Source of the DNA: an uncultured Christensenella sp. | GTDB lineage: Bacteria > Bacillota > Clostridia > Christensenellales > Borkfalkiaceae | Direction of reading: 5' to 3' | DNA length: 64,000 nt | NCBI GenBank assembly: GCA_910586345.1 | Contig: CAJUHC010000002.1 | Span: 19,184 to 83,183 of the forward strand | Shown: positions 8,059 through 17,458 of the stretch, in pieces | Layout: each line of letters opens with the position of its first letter | Position numbering within the stretch: the first letter of the stretch is position 1 | Notes under the pieces: model-generated | What the model was told of the DNA's origin: nothing | The model's database searches: none | Seen by the model: only the letters and a program-made list of their open reading frames with translations | Program-made: the position numbers and the translations under genes

Positions 8059-9247
8059 TTACACCGTCCTTATATAAATTCTTTATTTTTACGTTATATT
8101 TTTTACCCGCCTGCAATTTATCCGGAACATAAACGCGGATATAATTACCTGTATAACCGCTCGTGTAACCGTCAACAAATTCCTCGGCGATTATGCTTTG
8201 GCTTTTTCCTATAAAACGGGAAGCAAACGCGGTTGACGTCCGCTCAGCTGCTTTCAATAATCGGTGAAGCCGTTCGGACTTTATTTCCGCGGGAATATCT
8301 TTGAGCCTGAACGCGGCGGTTCCCTCTCTCGGCGAATACGCGAACGCGTGAACGCGGGCAAATCCGACTTCTTCGATTACAGAAAGACTTTGCAAAAAGT
8401 CCTCTTCCGTTTCCGTCGCGTATCCTGCTATTATATCGGTAGTTATAGCCGCATCGGGAAAATATTCATACGCTTTACGGCATTTTTCCATATAAACCGC
8501 GCGCGTATAGCGTCTGTTCATCGCCTTCAACACTCTGTCGCTTCCGCTTTGCAGGGATAAATGGAACTGCGGAGCAAAGTCTTTCAATTCTCTAAGCGAG
8601 GACAAAAAAGCGTCCGTAATTACTCCGCACTCCAAAGAGCCGAGCCTTATACGCTTATCGACGTCTTTAAGAGCCGAAACAAGTCTTTCAAGTCCGCCCT
8701 CGTATGAGGAGATATTTATTCCGTTTAAAACTATCTCCGTACAGTCCGTATTATTTATTTCGTTCAGAATATCTTCGACGGGACGCGAAACCTCGCGGCC
8801 GCGGAGATAAGGTATTATACAGTACGAACAGAAATTGTTGCAACCGTCCTGAATTTTTATAAACGCGCGGGTTCTCGTCTGCTTGGGATAAGGAAGTTGA
8901 GTAAAAGCTCCGCCGTAAATATCCGTAAAAGCCTTTAATATTTCCTCTTTTTTCCGTGCGCCGGTAACGAAAGTAACCGCCCTGTCTTCGAAACTTTTTT
9001 TATCTTTTTCGGAGGCGCACCCGCAGACGAAAATTTTCGCGTCGGGATTGAATTTTCTGACCCTCGCCACCAGCTGACGGCTTTTTTTCTCGGCTTCGCG
9101 TGTGACGGCGCAGGTATTTAGTACATAAACGTCGGCGTAAGAGAGATTATCGCTGACCTCCAAACCCAAATTTTCGAGAGCGGACATAATGGAAGCCGAT
9201 TCGACTTCGTTTACCTTACAGCCGAGCGTGAATACAACCGCTTTCAT
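8039..9247 (-). CDS. mtaB: MtaB-type tRNA (N6-threonylcarbamoyladenosine(37)-C2) methylthiotransferase
   Basis: A 402-residue radical-SAM methylthiotransferase that converts t6A37 to ms2t6A37 in ANN-decoding tRNAs. The N-terminal cluster ligands are Cys10, Cys46 and Cys75 (TLGCKVN, NTCAVT, VCGCAS). The radical-SAM cluster is Cys136-x3-Cys140-x2-Cys143 (DGCNNFCSYC). A TRAM domain follows in about the last 65 residues. NTCAVTREAEKKSRQ fits MtaB rather than MiaB or RimO. ATGA overlap with rsmE upstream and a short overlap with prsW downstream show operon organisation. Confidence 0.9.
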   Translation of the reverse strand: MKAVVFTLGCKVNEVESASIMSALENLGLEVSDNLSYADVYVLNTCAVTREAEKKSRQLVARVRKFNPDAKIFVCGCASEKDKKSFEDRAVTFVTGARKKEEILKAFTDIYGGAFTQLPYPKQTRTRAFIKIQDGCNNFCSYCIIPYLRGREVSRPVEDILNEINNTDCTEIVLNGINISSYEGGLERLVSALKDVDKRIRLGSLECGVITDAFLSSLRELKDFAPQFHLSLQSGSDRVLKAMNRRYTRAVYMEKCRKAYEYFPDAAITTDIIAGYATETEEDFLQSLSVIEEVGFARVHAFAYSPREGTAAFRLKDIPAEIKSERLHRLLKAAERTSTAFASRFIGKSQSIIAEEFVDGYTSGYTGNYIRVYVPDKLQAGKKYNVKIKNLYKDGVIAETDG

Positions 9248-9972
9248 CTCAGTTCTCCGAGCGCGTATGAAACGAGCGCTGTAAGAGCTACGGCGGCGGT
9301 TTCAGCTCGCAGTATTCTTTTGCCGAGGGTTATGCTTGAAAAACCGAGCTCCTGCGAAAACGCAAATTCCTTCTCAGAAAAACCGCCCTCGCTTCCTACC
9401 GCAAGCGCGGCGGAACCGTTTATACTCATTATATCCGTCTGCGACTGTTTGGCAAATTCGCAGGCGAAAAGTTTGTTTTTATAATCTTTCGCGGAATTAA
9501 GCGCGTCCGCGAATTTATCGAAATAGACGACTTCCGGCGCGCGTGAACGCATACATTGTTTAGCCGCCTCGCGCGCGACTTTATTGAGACGTTCTATTTT
9601 GTTTGCGTTCATAAACGCAGAACAGTATTCCGAAGAAAAAATTCCTATTCTGCCGACTCCGAGTTCCGTGGCTTTCTGAACCGCGAGTTCGGTTTTGTCG
9701 CCTTTAAGCGCGCCACACAAAAGATAAATTTCCGTCTTCGGTTCGCGTGAGCCGTCCCACCCGCCCGTTATATGCGCCGTAAGGCTGTGCTTGGAAATTT
9801 TCGCAACGATTGCGGAATACTCCTTTCCGCTACCGTCGAGAAGTATTATTTCAGTCCCTTCTTCGACGCGCTGTACGGTCTTTGCGTGAATGAATTCTTC
9901 GCCGTCGAGAACCGCTTCGCTCATTTCGGGATAATCTATCTCCCGAACGAAAAATCTCTTACGCCCGCTCAT
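9244..9972 (-). CDS. rsmE: 16S rRNA m3U1498 methyltransferase RsmE
   Basis: A 242-residue SPOUT methyltransferase that methylates U1498 of 16S rRNA. It has an N-terminal PUA-like part (RKRFFVREI, then LDGSGKEYSAIV) and the C-terminal knot region with AVGSEGGFSEKEF, LGKRILRAETA and the final AL-rich helix. The ATG at 9972 is chosen because it forms an ATGA overlap with the prmA stop; a longer form would extend into prmA. rsmE next to prmA is a classic pairing in Firmicutes. Confidence 0.93.
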   Translation of the reverse strand: MSGRKRFFVREIDYPEMSEAVLDGEEFIHAKTVQRVEEGTEIILLDGSGKEYSAIVAKISKHSLTAHITGGWDGSREPKTEIYLLCGALKGDKTELAVQKATELGVGRIGIFSSEYCSAFMNANKIERLNKVAREAAKQCMRSRAPEVVYFDKFADALNSAKDYKNKLFACEFAKQSQTDIMSINGSAALAVGSEGGFSEKEFAFSQELGFSSITLGKRILRAETAAVALTALVSYALGELR

Positions 9973-10907
9973 AATCTGAACGACAGGGCGTACCACTCGC
10001 CCTCTTTTATGCTTTTTTCCAAAGTCAACCCCTGCGCACCGAACGCATCTTTAACAGTTTGCAGACGGCTTTCGATTATACCGCTTAAAATAAGCGTTCC
10101 GCCGTCTTTGAGATTTTTCGGAATCGACGGGGCAAGACGGCATAATATCTCAGCCGTAATATTCGCGAGCATAATATCCCCTTTTATTTCCGCGTCGCTT
10201 AAAAGGTCGGAATGAGCCACTTTAACTTTATCCGATACTCCGTTTATTTTGCAGTTGTGCGTTGCGCTCTTTACCGCTATATCGTCTATATCCGTCAGAT
10301 ACGCGAATTCCGCGCCGAGCTTTATTGCCGAAATTCCTAAAATTCCGCTTCCGCAACCGACGTCTATGCAAACGGAACGCGGCGTCAAATATTCCTGTAA
10401 AAGTTTCAGACACATCGACGTAGTTTCGTGTTCGCCCGTGCCGAAAGCCATATTACTGTCGAGCTTTACTACCTTTTCGTCCGGCTTTTTTTCATACGCT
10501 ATCCATTCGGGACAGACGACTATTCTCTCGCCGATGTGCAAGGGACGGAAATGCTTGCGCCAGATTTCCAGCCAGTCGTCACCCTCGACTACTTTGCCCG
10601 TAGTTTCGAGCGTACCGAAATTCAGGAAGCCTTTTCCTCTTTCTTTCAGAATTTCTATGTCTTCTCTTATAAGCGGTAAAGTTTTCGGAGTATCTTCCAA
10701 AGTTATAAAAGCCTTTACTAATACGTCGCCGTTATCCAAAAGACTTTCGTCCATATAGTCCCAATACATAGCTTTATCGCGTTGCAGGGCGATTACGTCC
10801 TTGACGTCTGAAATAGCTACGCCGTAGTTAGTGTAATTCCAAAGCGCGTCCGCGATAAGTTCGCTTGCTTCGCTTGTCGTATGAACAGTAATTTCCGTGA
10901 ATTTCAT
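9969..10907 (-). CDS. prmA: Ribosomal protein L11 methyltransferase PrmA
   Basis: A 312-residue class-I SAM methyltransferase that trimethylates lysines and the N-terminus of ribosomal protein L11. The N-terminal substrate-recruiting domain (residues 1-120) contains WRKHFRPLHIGERIVVCPEW, and the catalytic part has the SAM loop DVGCGSGILGISA near 182-194 and the NPPF-like motif ANITAEI near 245. Also typical is SNMAFGTGEHETT near 150. It is the second gene of the mgtC-led operon. Confidence 0.93.
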   Translation of the reverse strand: MKFTEITVHTTSEASELIADALWNYTNYGVAISDVKDVIALQRDKAMYWDYMDESLLDNGDVLVKAFITLEDTPKTLPLIREDIEILKERGKGFLNFGTLETTGKVVEGDDWLEIWRKHFRPLHIGERIVVCPEWIAYEKKPDEKVVKLDSNMAFGTGEHETTSMCLKLLQEYLTPRSVCIDVGCGSGILGISAIKLGAEFAYLTDIDDIAVKSATHNCKINGVSDKVKVAHSDLLSDAEIKGDIMLANITAEILCRLAPSIPKNLKDGGTLILSGIIESRLQTVKDAFGAQGLTLEKSIKEGEWYALSFRL

Positions 10908-10918
10908 AATAGTTGAAT

Positions 10919-11602
10919 TTACCTGTCGCTCTCCGTCTTTTCTACCGATATAACGAACGGATATTCGTTTACCATATTGTAAATAATTTCCGCGTTGATT
11001 TCTTTCTTAGTATGAAGTACCGCATAATAGATTATATCGTCGCCTTTACGCTCCGCTTTAAATTCCGTAAAACTTGTTATAGCAAAAATTTTCTTAATAA
11101 CCGTAGGACTATCTTCTGTCGGGCTTTTGAAAACTATTCTAACTTCGGTATAGTGTTTTTCCTTGAATAGTCCGAAAGGCAGATGCAAAAACAACTGTAT
11201 GAGAATAATAAGCACCGCCGCGCCTATCGCGATATAGTACATACCCGCCGCAGCCGCCATTGCAATAGCCGCAGTCAGCCAGATACCCGCGGCGGAAGTC
11301 AGTCCGTGAACAGCGTTCTGTCTGTGCAGAATCATACCGGCGCCGATAAAACCTATACCCGAAACCACCTGCGCCGCAACCTGAGCCGCGTTAAAGTAAT
11401 CGGTATCCGTAAAACCGTATTTGGATACGACCGTAAAAAGCGCCGCGCCCGTCGCAACTACTACGTGCGTTCTTATGCCCGCGACTTTCAAACGCAGCTG
11501 TCTTTCCACTCCGAGAGCGAAACCGAGAAATATAGCCAATAAAATTCTCAAAAGACATTCGAGCCATAAAAGATTTTCAGGCAACAGATTGATATCGGGC
11601 AT
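10919..11602 (-). CDS. MgtC/SapB family membrane protein
   Basis: A 227-residue protein with about five membrane helices in its first 130 residues and a soluble ACT-like C-terminal domain. The signature GFALGVERQLRLKVAGIRTH near residues 21-40 and GIGFIGAGMIL near 87-97 mark the MgtC/SapB family, linked to growth at low Mg2+ and, in pathogens, to ATP-synthase modulation. The ATG at 11602 has GAGGTG upstream. It is the first gene of the operon leading through prmA, rsmE, mtaB, prsW and hinT; the region 11603-11690 has a TATAAC box and a short dyad (11633-11645). Confidence 0.85.
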   Translation of the reverse strand: MPDINLLPENLLWLECLLRILLAIFLGFALGVERQLRLKVAGIRTHVVVATGAALFTVVSKYGFTDTDYFNAAQVAAQVVSGIGFIGAGMILHRQNAVHGLTSAAGIWLTAAIAMAAAAGMYYIAIGAAVLIILIQLFLHLPFGLFKEKHYTEVRIVFKSPTEDSPTVIKKIFAITSFTEFKAERKGDDIIYYAVLHTKKEINAEIIYNMVNEYPFVISVEKTESDR

Positions 11603-11692
11603 TATTTCACCTCGTTAAACGGTCGTTATAATATCTTATTAAGATTTTAACACGAATAGCCTTTAAACGCAAGTAATTAAGAAAGCAATAAA

Positions 11693-11718
11693 ACAGGGAT
11701 TTCGTCAAACAAAATCCC
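11693..11718 (-). terminator. Terminator after the flavoprotein gene
   Basis: On the minus strand GGGATTTTG pairs with CGAAATCCC across a five-base loop, followed by a T-rich stretch. It lies eight bases beyond the stop of the gene ending at 11726. Confidence 0.6.
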
Positions 11719-11725
11719 CGGTTTA

Positions 11726-12577
11726 CTATTTCAGATTCGCAATATACTCGACAGCCGAATGAGCGGCGACGTTGCCCTCACCGGCGGCTTTCGCATACTG
11801 GTAAGGTCTGCCGGTACAGTCGCCCGCGGCGAAAATTCCCGCAATATTGGTCGAGCAATCCCGCTTTATGGCTATACTCCCGTTTTCGATTGCAAGACCG
11901 CGCACAAGAGTTGACGGCGAAACCGCGCCCTTTAATATAAACAGACCGTCCGCCTCCGCTTCCCCGTCTTTATATTCGATTTTTTTCAATTTCGTATCGC
12001 CCGAAAGACGTAAGGGCTGTTTCAATATTATACGCGCGTTTTCGCTCTTGATTTCGTAATTTTTATACAGCGGGAAAACGTAAGCGGTCTTTGCTATACC
12101 GCACAAAAACTCGATTTCGTGTTCGAATTTTTTATCCGTGCAATATATTGCGATAGTTTTGCCCTTGTAAAGAAAGCCGTCGCAAGTCGCGCAATAACTG
12201 ACTCCGCGCCCGACGAATTTTTCTTCGCCTTCGAGCGGTTTTTTATCCTCCGTTCCTATACAGAGTATAACCGCCTTTGCCTCGTAAGCGCTGTCCTGCG
12301 CAAGCAGCGTAAAATGTCCGTCCGTTTCGTAAATACCCGTTACAATCTTTTCTTCGGGCTTTATTCCCATAATTTCGCAGTGTTCGAGAAAACTTTTTTC
12401 CAGCCCCGCGCCCGAAATTTCGCTAAGTCCCAAGTAATTTTTTACGAGCTGAGCCTGAGAAACTTTTTTAGAAATATCACGGCTCGAAAACCAAATAAAA
12501 TTTTTACCGAGTATCTTTAAATTTATTGAGGCGGAAATTCCCGCGGGTCCGCTTCCGATAACCGCTATATCGTACAT
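11726..12577 (-). CDS. Thioredoxin-reductase-like FAD protein lacking the NADPH motif
   Basis: A 283-residue flavoprotein with the thioredoxin reductase layout. The FAD-binding loop GSGPAG is at 8-13, the redox pair is Cys129-Ala-Thr-Cys132 (CATCDG), and the C-terminal FAD motif is GIFAAGDCTG. In ordinary TrxB the segment after the CxxC carries GGGNSA-type and HRRxxxR-type motifs for NADPH; here residues 140-180 read KTIAIYCTDKKFEHEIEFL and show neither. Such a loss is known in clostridial ferredoxin-dependent flavin thioredoxin reductase. The adjacent upstream hydrogenase is a ferredoxin-type electron protein, which fits. No thioredoxin gene is nearby, so the partner is unknown. Confidence 0.75.
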   Translation of the reverse strand: MYDIAVIGSGPAGISASINLKILGKNFIWFSSRDISKKVSQAQLVKNYLGLSEISGAGLEKSFLEHCEIMGIKPEEKIVTGIYETDGHFTLLAQDSAYEAKAVILCIGTEDKKPLEGEEKFVGRGVSYCATCDGFLYKGKTIAIYCTDKKFEHEIEFLCGIAKTAYVFPLYKNYEIKSENARIILKQPLRLSGDTKLKKIEYKDGEAEADGLFILKGAVSPSTLVRGLAIENGSIAIKRDCSTNIAGIFAAGDCTGRPYQYAKAAGEGNVAAHSAVEYIANLK

Positions 12578-12609
12578 ACAGTAATTATTAACTCCGAAAT
12601 TTTATTTTA

Positions 12610-12628
12610 ACCCCGCGTCAAGCGGGGT
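12610..12628 (-). terminator. GC-rich hairpin after the hydrogenase gene
   Basis: A 7-bp stem ACCCCGC/GCGGGGT with a five-base loop lies just past the hydrogenase stop, followed on the minus strand by an A/T-rich tail without a clean T run. It may only partly stop transcription into the flavoprotein gene. Confidence 0.5.
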
Positions 12629-12633
12629 CCGTT

Positions 12634-14145
12634 TCAGTCCATTTTCGTCAGTTTTTCAGCTAGGTCTTCCATTTCTCTGGGCGGAACGGACTGCTCACTC
12701 TCTTTTACAATCTGTTCTACTGCCGTCTTGGCGCGTTCAGGCGGAATAATCGTTCCTACGCCAGCGACACAGCCGCCGGGACAGCCCATACCTTCAATCA
12801 TATAACCGTTGAATTTACCCGCCTTTGCAAGCGTAAGAATCTTCTTGCACTCGAAAAGTCCTTCCGCGTGCTGAATCTTGACCTGCGTTTCGGGGTAGTA
12901 CTCTTTTATACAGTTTTCGATAGCGCTCGCAACTCCGCCGGCACAAGCATAACTTCTGCCCGCGCCCGTAGCGCCGAGCTTCACGGGGAGCTCTTCTATC
13001 TCCTCGGGATTTATGTTCTTCGCGTCGAACATACCCGCAAGCTCCTCGAACGTAATTACGAAATCGACGTAGCTTCTGACAGTCCGTCTCGAAGCTTCAA
13101 GCTTTTTTGCCGCGCACGGTCCTATAAACACCACTCGCGCGTTCGGGCGGTTGACCTTTATAGAACGCGCCGTCGCCACCATAGGCGTGAGCTCTTCCGA
13201 GACTTCGGAAGCCAAGTCGGAAAACTGTTTTTTTACGAGAACCGCCCACGCGGGACAACAGCTCGTAAACAAAAACGGAAGTTTACCCGTCGATACTTCT
13301 TTAACATAGTGGTGAGCTTCCGCTATACAGCCTACGTCGGCGCCGACGGCAACCTCGTAGACGTCCTTAAATCCGAGCGCGAGAAGTGCGGATTTCATTT
13401 TACCGACCGTCGCTTTCGCTCCGAACTGACCGACTATCGCGGGAGCTACTGCGGCGACTACTTCGTCGCCTTTCTTTATAGCCTGTATGAGCTGGAAAAT
13501 CTGAGACTTGTCCGCTATAGCTCCGAACGGACACGCCGACATACACTGACCGCAAGCAACGCATTTTTCATTGTCTATATGCGCTCTGCCGTATTCGTCG
13601 CTTTTAATTGCCTTAACTCCGCAAGCCGTAGCGCAGGGACGTTTATGATGTGCTATCGCATCATAAGGGCAGGCGGACTTACATTTACCGCACTTTATAC
13701 ATTTTGACTGGTCTATATATGATTTGCCGTTTACAATCGATACCGCGCCCTTGGGACAAACTTTTACGCAGGCGCGCGATAGGCAGTTTCTGCACTGGTC
13801 CGAAACGCAATACTCGTTGTCAGGGCATTTATCGCAGGCGGAAGGAATAACCTGCATAAGCGGAGGTTCGTAATATTTATCGGCTATGGTGCTCTTATCC
13901 ATTCCCGCTGTTATGCTTACGGGTTTATTTGCGGGACGAAGCGACAGACCCATCGCAAGACGTACGCGTTCCGCGGCAATCTGTCTTTCGCGGTAGACGC
14001 TTTCTCTGTATTTAGGCTGTTCGTCTGGCGTAATTACGTAAGGTATCTCCTCTAAATCGCTTGCGGGATTTTCAGATTCATAAGCTATTCTTGCAACCTC
14101 GGCAAACACTTTTCTTCTTAAATTCGTAACTCTCTGGCTTTTCAT
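12634..14145 (-). CDS. [FeFe]-hydrogenase-like protein, monomeric, group B type
   Basis: A 503-residue iron-sulfur protein. The N-terminal part (about 95-210) holds several CxxCxxC clusters of ferredoxin type. The H-cluster domain shows TSCCPAW near 293, FIGPCAAKKLEA near 339 and GMGCPGGCVAGVG near 451, the three cysteine motifs that hold the 2Fe subcluster. The sequence around them fits the group B enzymes of anaerobes. The likely role is proton reduction or H2 oxidation linked to ferredoxin; the in vivo direction cannot be told. The ATG at 14145 has GGAG five nt upstream; a longer in-frame start lacks this. No maturation genes (hydE, hydF, hydG) lie in the window. Confidence 0.88.
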   Translation of the reverse strand: MKSQRVTNLRRKVFAEVARIAYESENPASDLEEIPYVITPDEQPKYRESVYRERQIAAERVRLAMGLSLRPANKPVSITAGMDKSTIADKYYEPPLMQVIPSACDKCPDNEYCVSDQCRNCLSRACVKVCPKGAVSIVNGKSYIDQSKCIKCGKCKSACPYDAIAHHKRPCATACGVKAIKSDEYGRAHIDNEKCVACGQCMSACPFGAIADKSQIFQLIQAIKKGDEVVAAVAPAIVGQFGAKATVGKMKSALLALGFKDVYEVAVGADVGCIAEAHHYVKEVSTGKLPFLFTSCCPAWAVLVKKQFSDLASEVSEELTPMVATARSIKVNRPNARVVFIGPCAAKKLEASRRTVRSYVDFVITFEELAGMFDAKNINPEEIEELPVKLGATGAGRSYACAGGVASAIENCIKEYYPETQVKIQHAEGLFECKKILTLAKAGKFNGYMIEGMGCPGGCVAGVGTIIPPERAKTAVEQIVKESEQSVPPREMEDLAEKLTKMD

Positions 14146-14213
14146 ATTATCTCCAAAATAATTAATCGATAAAATTATATCATTATAATGAGTGTTTGTC
14201 AAAATTTTTAACT

Positions 14214-14238
14214 TGAAAATTGCCCGTGCGGTTTAGAA
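14214..14238 (-). terminator. Terminator after the FtsX-like permease
   Basis: An 11-bp stem with one wobble pair (14214-14224 with 14228-14238) and a three-base loop, followed on the minus strand by a short T-rich stretch. Confidence 0.6.
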
Positions 14239-14258
14239 AACCGCGCGGACTGAATTTC

Positions 14259-16100
14259 TTACTCTATCGCTTTCAGACTGTCGTTCATTTTTATTTTAAC
14301 TATCTTACGGCGAAGTATTAACGTTATAAGCAGTGTAAACATTACTACGATTACGGGAGCTATGAGCCACATAAACCAGCTTACCCCGCTTAACAAACCC
14401 ATTCCCATTACCTTGAAAACAACCCATATGAGCAACGCGGAAAGCGGATAACCGAAAATGATTCCGACTGCGGAATTTATATATATCTCACGGTAAATAT
14501 AACCCGCGACCTCTCCGTCGTGATAACCGAGAACCATAAGAGTCGCTATTTCGCGGTTTCTCTCGCTTATGTTTATATTCGTCAGCGTATAAATTACAAC
14601 GGCGGTCAGAAGCCCCGCGAATATCACCACGACGAGCGACACTCCTATAATCGCCGCCGAACCGAAATCGTGGAAAAGACATAAATCGAGTAAAGCGAGT
14701 CCCGCCATTACGAGCGCAGTCGAAACGGCGACGGCGAACACGGTCATTATAAATCTGCTCTTGTATCTCAATACGTTGCGGACTGTCGATTTGTATTTAA
14801 ACGAAAGTTTGTTCCAGACAAAAGGTATCTTTTCGAGAATAACTTTTTTGCCTGCCTTGGGAGGTTTGGGTCTTAAAAGATTTGCAGGTTTTTCACCCGT
14901 AAGCTTTATACCAGAAACCGCGGTAGCGGCGAGCGTTGCAAGCACTATAAGCGTAAACGTGATTAAATAAAAAACCATAGCCACGTGCGAAGATATGGGA
15001 GGCATCGAAAAACTGTAATTGAAAACGTAATACAAAAGACGCGCTATCCCGAGTCCGACGAAGTAAGCTCCCGTTCCGCCTACACCCGTCGCTATAAGCG
15101 CGAACAGCAGATATTTGGAAATTATTCCCGACGGAGAATAACCGAGCGTTTTCAGACAGGCTATCTGCGAACGTTCTTCCTCCAACAGTCTCGTCATAGT
15201 CGAAAGCGTTACGAGCGCTGTTACCATTAAAAAAGCAACCATTAAGACGTAACCTAACGCGGCTATGTTTTCGCTGTAAGTATCAAGCGATTTGAAACTG
15301 TAATTTTCGTAAAGAGTTATTATTTCCGCGCTTTCGCCGAACTTATCCTCAATCTGCCGTTTGCCGTTTTCTATAAGCGTTTTATATGCCGAGGAATAGC
15401 TATTGAAAACCGTTCTGTCGTTTACCGCAACGTAAATATCGCCGACGGCGGGCATTAAATCTTTCGAGATAAAAAGTATATTTTCAAGGCAGTCGAGATT
15501 TTCCGTTCCCGTAGTAGTAAAACCGATTTCAGTATCTTCGGGATTATTATAACTCGGCTCGCCGTCGTTGGCGAACGTTAAAGGACTTTTTATTATTCCG
15601 CTTACTTTAACTTTGACAGGTACGCCTAAGTCGGATAAATCTATTTCGTCGCCAACGTTATAACCCTTTACAACGTTATCCGCGCACTCTGCGTAAACTT
15701 CAAAAATACCGGAAGTCTTTTCGCCTTCTATAATCTCGGGCTTATTCACGTTCCAATTATCGAAATCGAGAAAGTAATATCTTACGGAACGCTTTGCTTC
15801 AACGTCTGTCTGTAAATCGAAAGACATTCCTGTGTCTACGTCCGCGCCGGGAAAAATTTCTTTAACCGAATTGATTTCGTCTTCGGAAAAACCGTACTGC
15901 GATTTGCTTTTAATAATAAAATCGCTGACGTTATTTGCCTTGTAATAATCGTTCATCGAATAATTTATCTTATCCGTAGCGGTACCTATACCCGATATAA
16001 AACCTACCGAGATAAGCACCATAAATATGAGCGATAAAAGGCGCGTTAAATGTTTTTTAAACATTCTCCATAACGTCTTAAAATAGGTTTTTATCACCAC
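14259..16100 (-). CDS. FtsX-like ABC transporter permease
   Basis: A 613-residue membrane protein. It has one N-terminal span (about 18-40), a large extracytosolic domain (about 45-270), three spans near 280-400, then a second block of spans near 450-600. The two FtsX-like blocks and the MacB-type periplasmic domain place it in the mechanotransmission ABC family, which works from the outer face rather than moving solutes across the membrane. Two GTG codons are possible starts; the first has GAGGAG five nt upstream and overlaps the ATPase gene. The substrate (peptide, lipoprotein or antibiotic) is unknown. Confidence 0.83.
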   Translation of the reverse strand: MVIKTYFKTLWRMFKKHLTRLLSLIFMVLISVGFISGIGTATDKINYSMNDYYKANNVSDFIIKSKSQYGFSEDEINSVKEIFPGADVDTGMSFDLQTDVEAKRSVRYYFLDFDNWNVNKPEIIEGEKTSGIFEVYAECADNVVKGYNVGDEIDLSDLGVPVKVKVSGIIKSPLTFANDGEPSYNNPEDTEIGFTTTGTENLDCLENILFISKDLMPAVGDIYVAVNDRTVFNSYSSAYKTLIENGKRQIEDKFGESAEIITLYENYSFKSLDTYSENIAALGYVLMVAFLMVTALVTLSTMTRLLEEERSQIACLKTLGYSPSGIISKYLLFALIATGVGGTGAYFVGLGIARLLYYVFNYSFSMPPISSHVAMVFYLITFTLIVLATLAATAVSGIKLTGEKPANLLRPKPPKAGKKVILEKIPFVWNKLSFKYKSTVRNVLRYKSRFIMTVFAVAVSTALVMAGLALLDLCLFHDFGSAAIIGVSLVVVIFAGLLTAVVIYTLTNINISERNREIATLMVLGYHDGEVAGYIYREIYINSAVGIIFGYPLSALLIWVVFKVMGMGLLSGVSWFMWLIAPVIVVMFTLLITLILRRKIVKIKMNDSLKAIE

Positions 16101-16795
16101 TCAATCTCCTCAATGGGCACGGGTTCGGGGTTGGTTTCTATGCGTTCTATTTGTCCGCTCTTTATGTAAATTACTTTATCCGCCATATCTTTCAGCGCGG
16201 AATTATGGGTTACGACTATAACGAGACGTTTGCGCTGTTTCGAAACGTCGTGCAGAAGTTTCAAAATTTTTTTACCCGTCGCGTAATCGAGCGCGCCCGT
16301 CGGTTCGTCGCATAAAAGAAGTTTGGGATTTTTCGCTATCGCGCGGGCGATTGAAACGCGCTGTTGCTCTCCGCCGGAAAGCTGAGCGGGAAAATTGTTC
16401 AATCTGTCGCTCAGACCGACTTCGTCCAAAACTTCTTCGGGCTTTAAATGGTTCTTGCAAATCTCGACGGCTATTTCAACGTTTTCGAGCGCAGTGAGAT
16501 TGGGCATCAGATTATAAAACTGAAATACGAAACCAATGTCGTTACGGCGGTAGTCGGTAAGTCCGCGTCTGTCAAGCGAAGTAACGTTCTTTCCGTCGAG
16601 GATTATTTCTCCTTCCGTCGCGGAGTCCATTCCGCCGAGAAGATTCAAAAGCGTGGTCTTACCCGCGCCCGACGAACCTAAAACGACTGCGAATTCCCCG
16701 TCTTCAAGTTCGAAAGACACGTCTTTCAAAGCTTCGACCGTAATGCTTCCGACCTTGAATTTTTTGCTTACGTCAGATAATTTAAGAAAGCTCAT
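16094..16795 (-). CDS. ABC transporter ATP-binding protein (LolD/MacB type)
   Basis: A 233-residue ATPase. The Walker A loop [11 protein letters not shown] is near 40, the Q-loop region near 88, the signature [14 protein letters not shown] near 142, Walker [13 protein letters not shown] near 162 and the H-loop VVTHNS near 198. Its sequence is closest to ATPases that pair with FtsX-like permeases, and the permease gene overlaps its end by seven bases. Together with the YcxB-like gene upstream it forms a three-gene operon. Confidence 0.9.
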   Translation of the reverse strand: MSFLKLSDVSKKFKVGSITVEALKDVSFELEDGEFAVVLGSSGAGKTTLLNLLGGMDSATEGEIILDGKNVTSLDRRGLTDYRRNDIGFVFQFYNLMPNLTALENVEIAVEICKNHLKPEEVLDEVGLSDRLNNFPAQLSGGEQQRVSIARAIAKNPKLLLCDEPTGALDYATGKKILKLLHDVSKQRKRLVIVVTHNSALKDMADKVIYIKSGQIERIETNPEPVPIEEIEW

Positions 16796-16805
16796 ACCGC
16801 CACCT

Positions 16806-17435
16806 TCATTTTAAATCGTCGATTTGGTTTTCATTAATCTGCGAGTCTGAATTTTCCGATTTCTCCTGTGTTTTAACTTCCGTATCGGCGTCGGGGACGG
16901 GAGCCGCGGCAAGATTTACTATACCGCGCTTGACGTTACGGCTGAAATTGCATTTCAAGGTTTCGATTTCAGGTTTAGTAAGTTCCGATTTTGCAACGGG
17001 ACAGGCGGCAACCGTATTGACGTAGAAAAACAGATAATTTTTGGTTTCCTTGAATTTTACAACCTGGTTGTTATAAAATTTTGCAGTTGTTACTATTTCT
17101 CCGTTCAGAGTTTCCGTTGCGGTAAAATAGTCCTTAAAAAATTCGTAAGTGTATTCCTTGTTTGCATTGACGGCGGTTTTAACCGTTTTGTTTAAGAGCA
17201 CCGTAAGTACTATACCGTAAACTAAAATTACGGCAAAAAGTATCAGAAACGTAAAATACAAGCCTTCAAATTCAAGTATTGACGAAAGTATAGAAAGAGC
17301 GAGGAAAATAGAAACGCCTGTTGCGCCGACAATAATACAAAACAGCGACATCATATAAGTTTCGCGCATAAGCTCTTTCTGCATCTTTTCGTTGAGCGAA
17401 GCGACGGTTTTTATACTTCCGTTTTCCGTTATCAT
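16806..17435 (-). CDS. YcxB-like membrane protein
   Basis: A 209-residue protein with two membrane helices (about 29-51 and 58-84) and a cytosolic C-terminal part. The segment NNQVVKFKETKNYLFFYV followed by a proline-ended helix resembles the YcxB-like C-terminal domain seen in small clostridial membrane proteins. The last 35 residues are acidic and of low complexity. GGAGGGG lies upstream of the ATG at 17435. It is the first gene of the ABC operon; a regulatory or accessory role is inferred only from position. Confidence 0.65.
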   Translation of the reverse strand: MITENGSIKTVASLNEKMQKELMRETYMMSLFCIIVGATGVSIFLALSILSSILEFEGLYFTFLILFAVILVYGIVLTVLLNKTVKTAVNANKEYTYEFFKDYFTATETLNGEIVTTAKFYNNQVVKFKETKNYLFFYVNTVAACPVAKSELTKPEIETLKCNFSRNVKRGIVNLAAAPVPDADTEVKTQEKSENSDSQINENQIDDLK

Positions 17436-17458
17436 AATTCCCCTCCCGTATTAAAAAA

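Noticed and set aside
11633..11645. A 13-bp palindrome (ATCTTA-T-TAAGAT) upstream of mgtC.
   Set aside because: It is short and A/T-rich and could occur by chance; no matching site or regulator is seen nearby.
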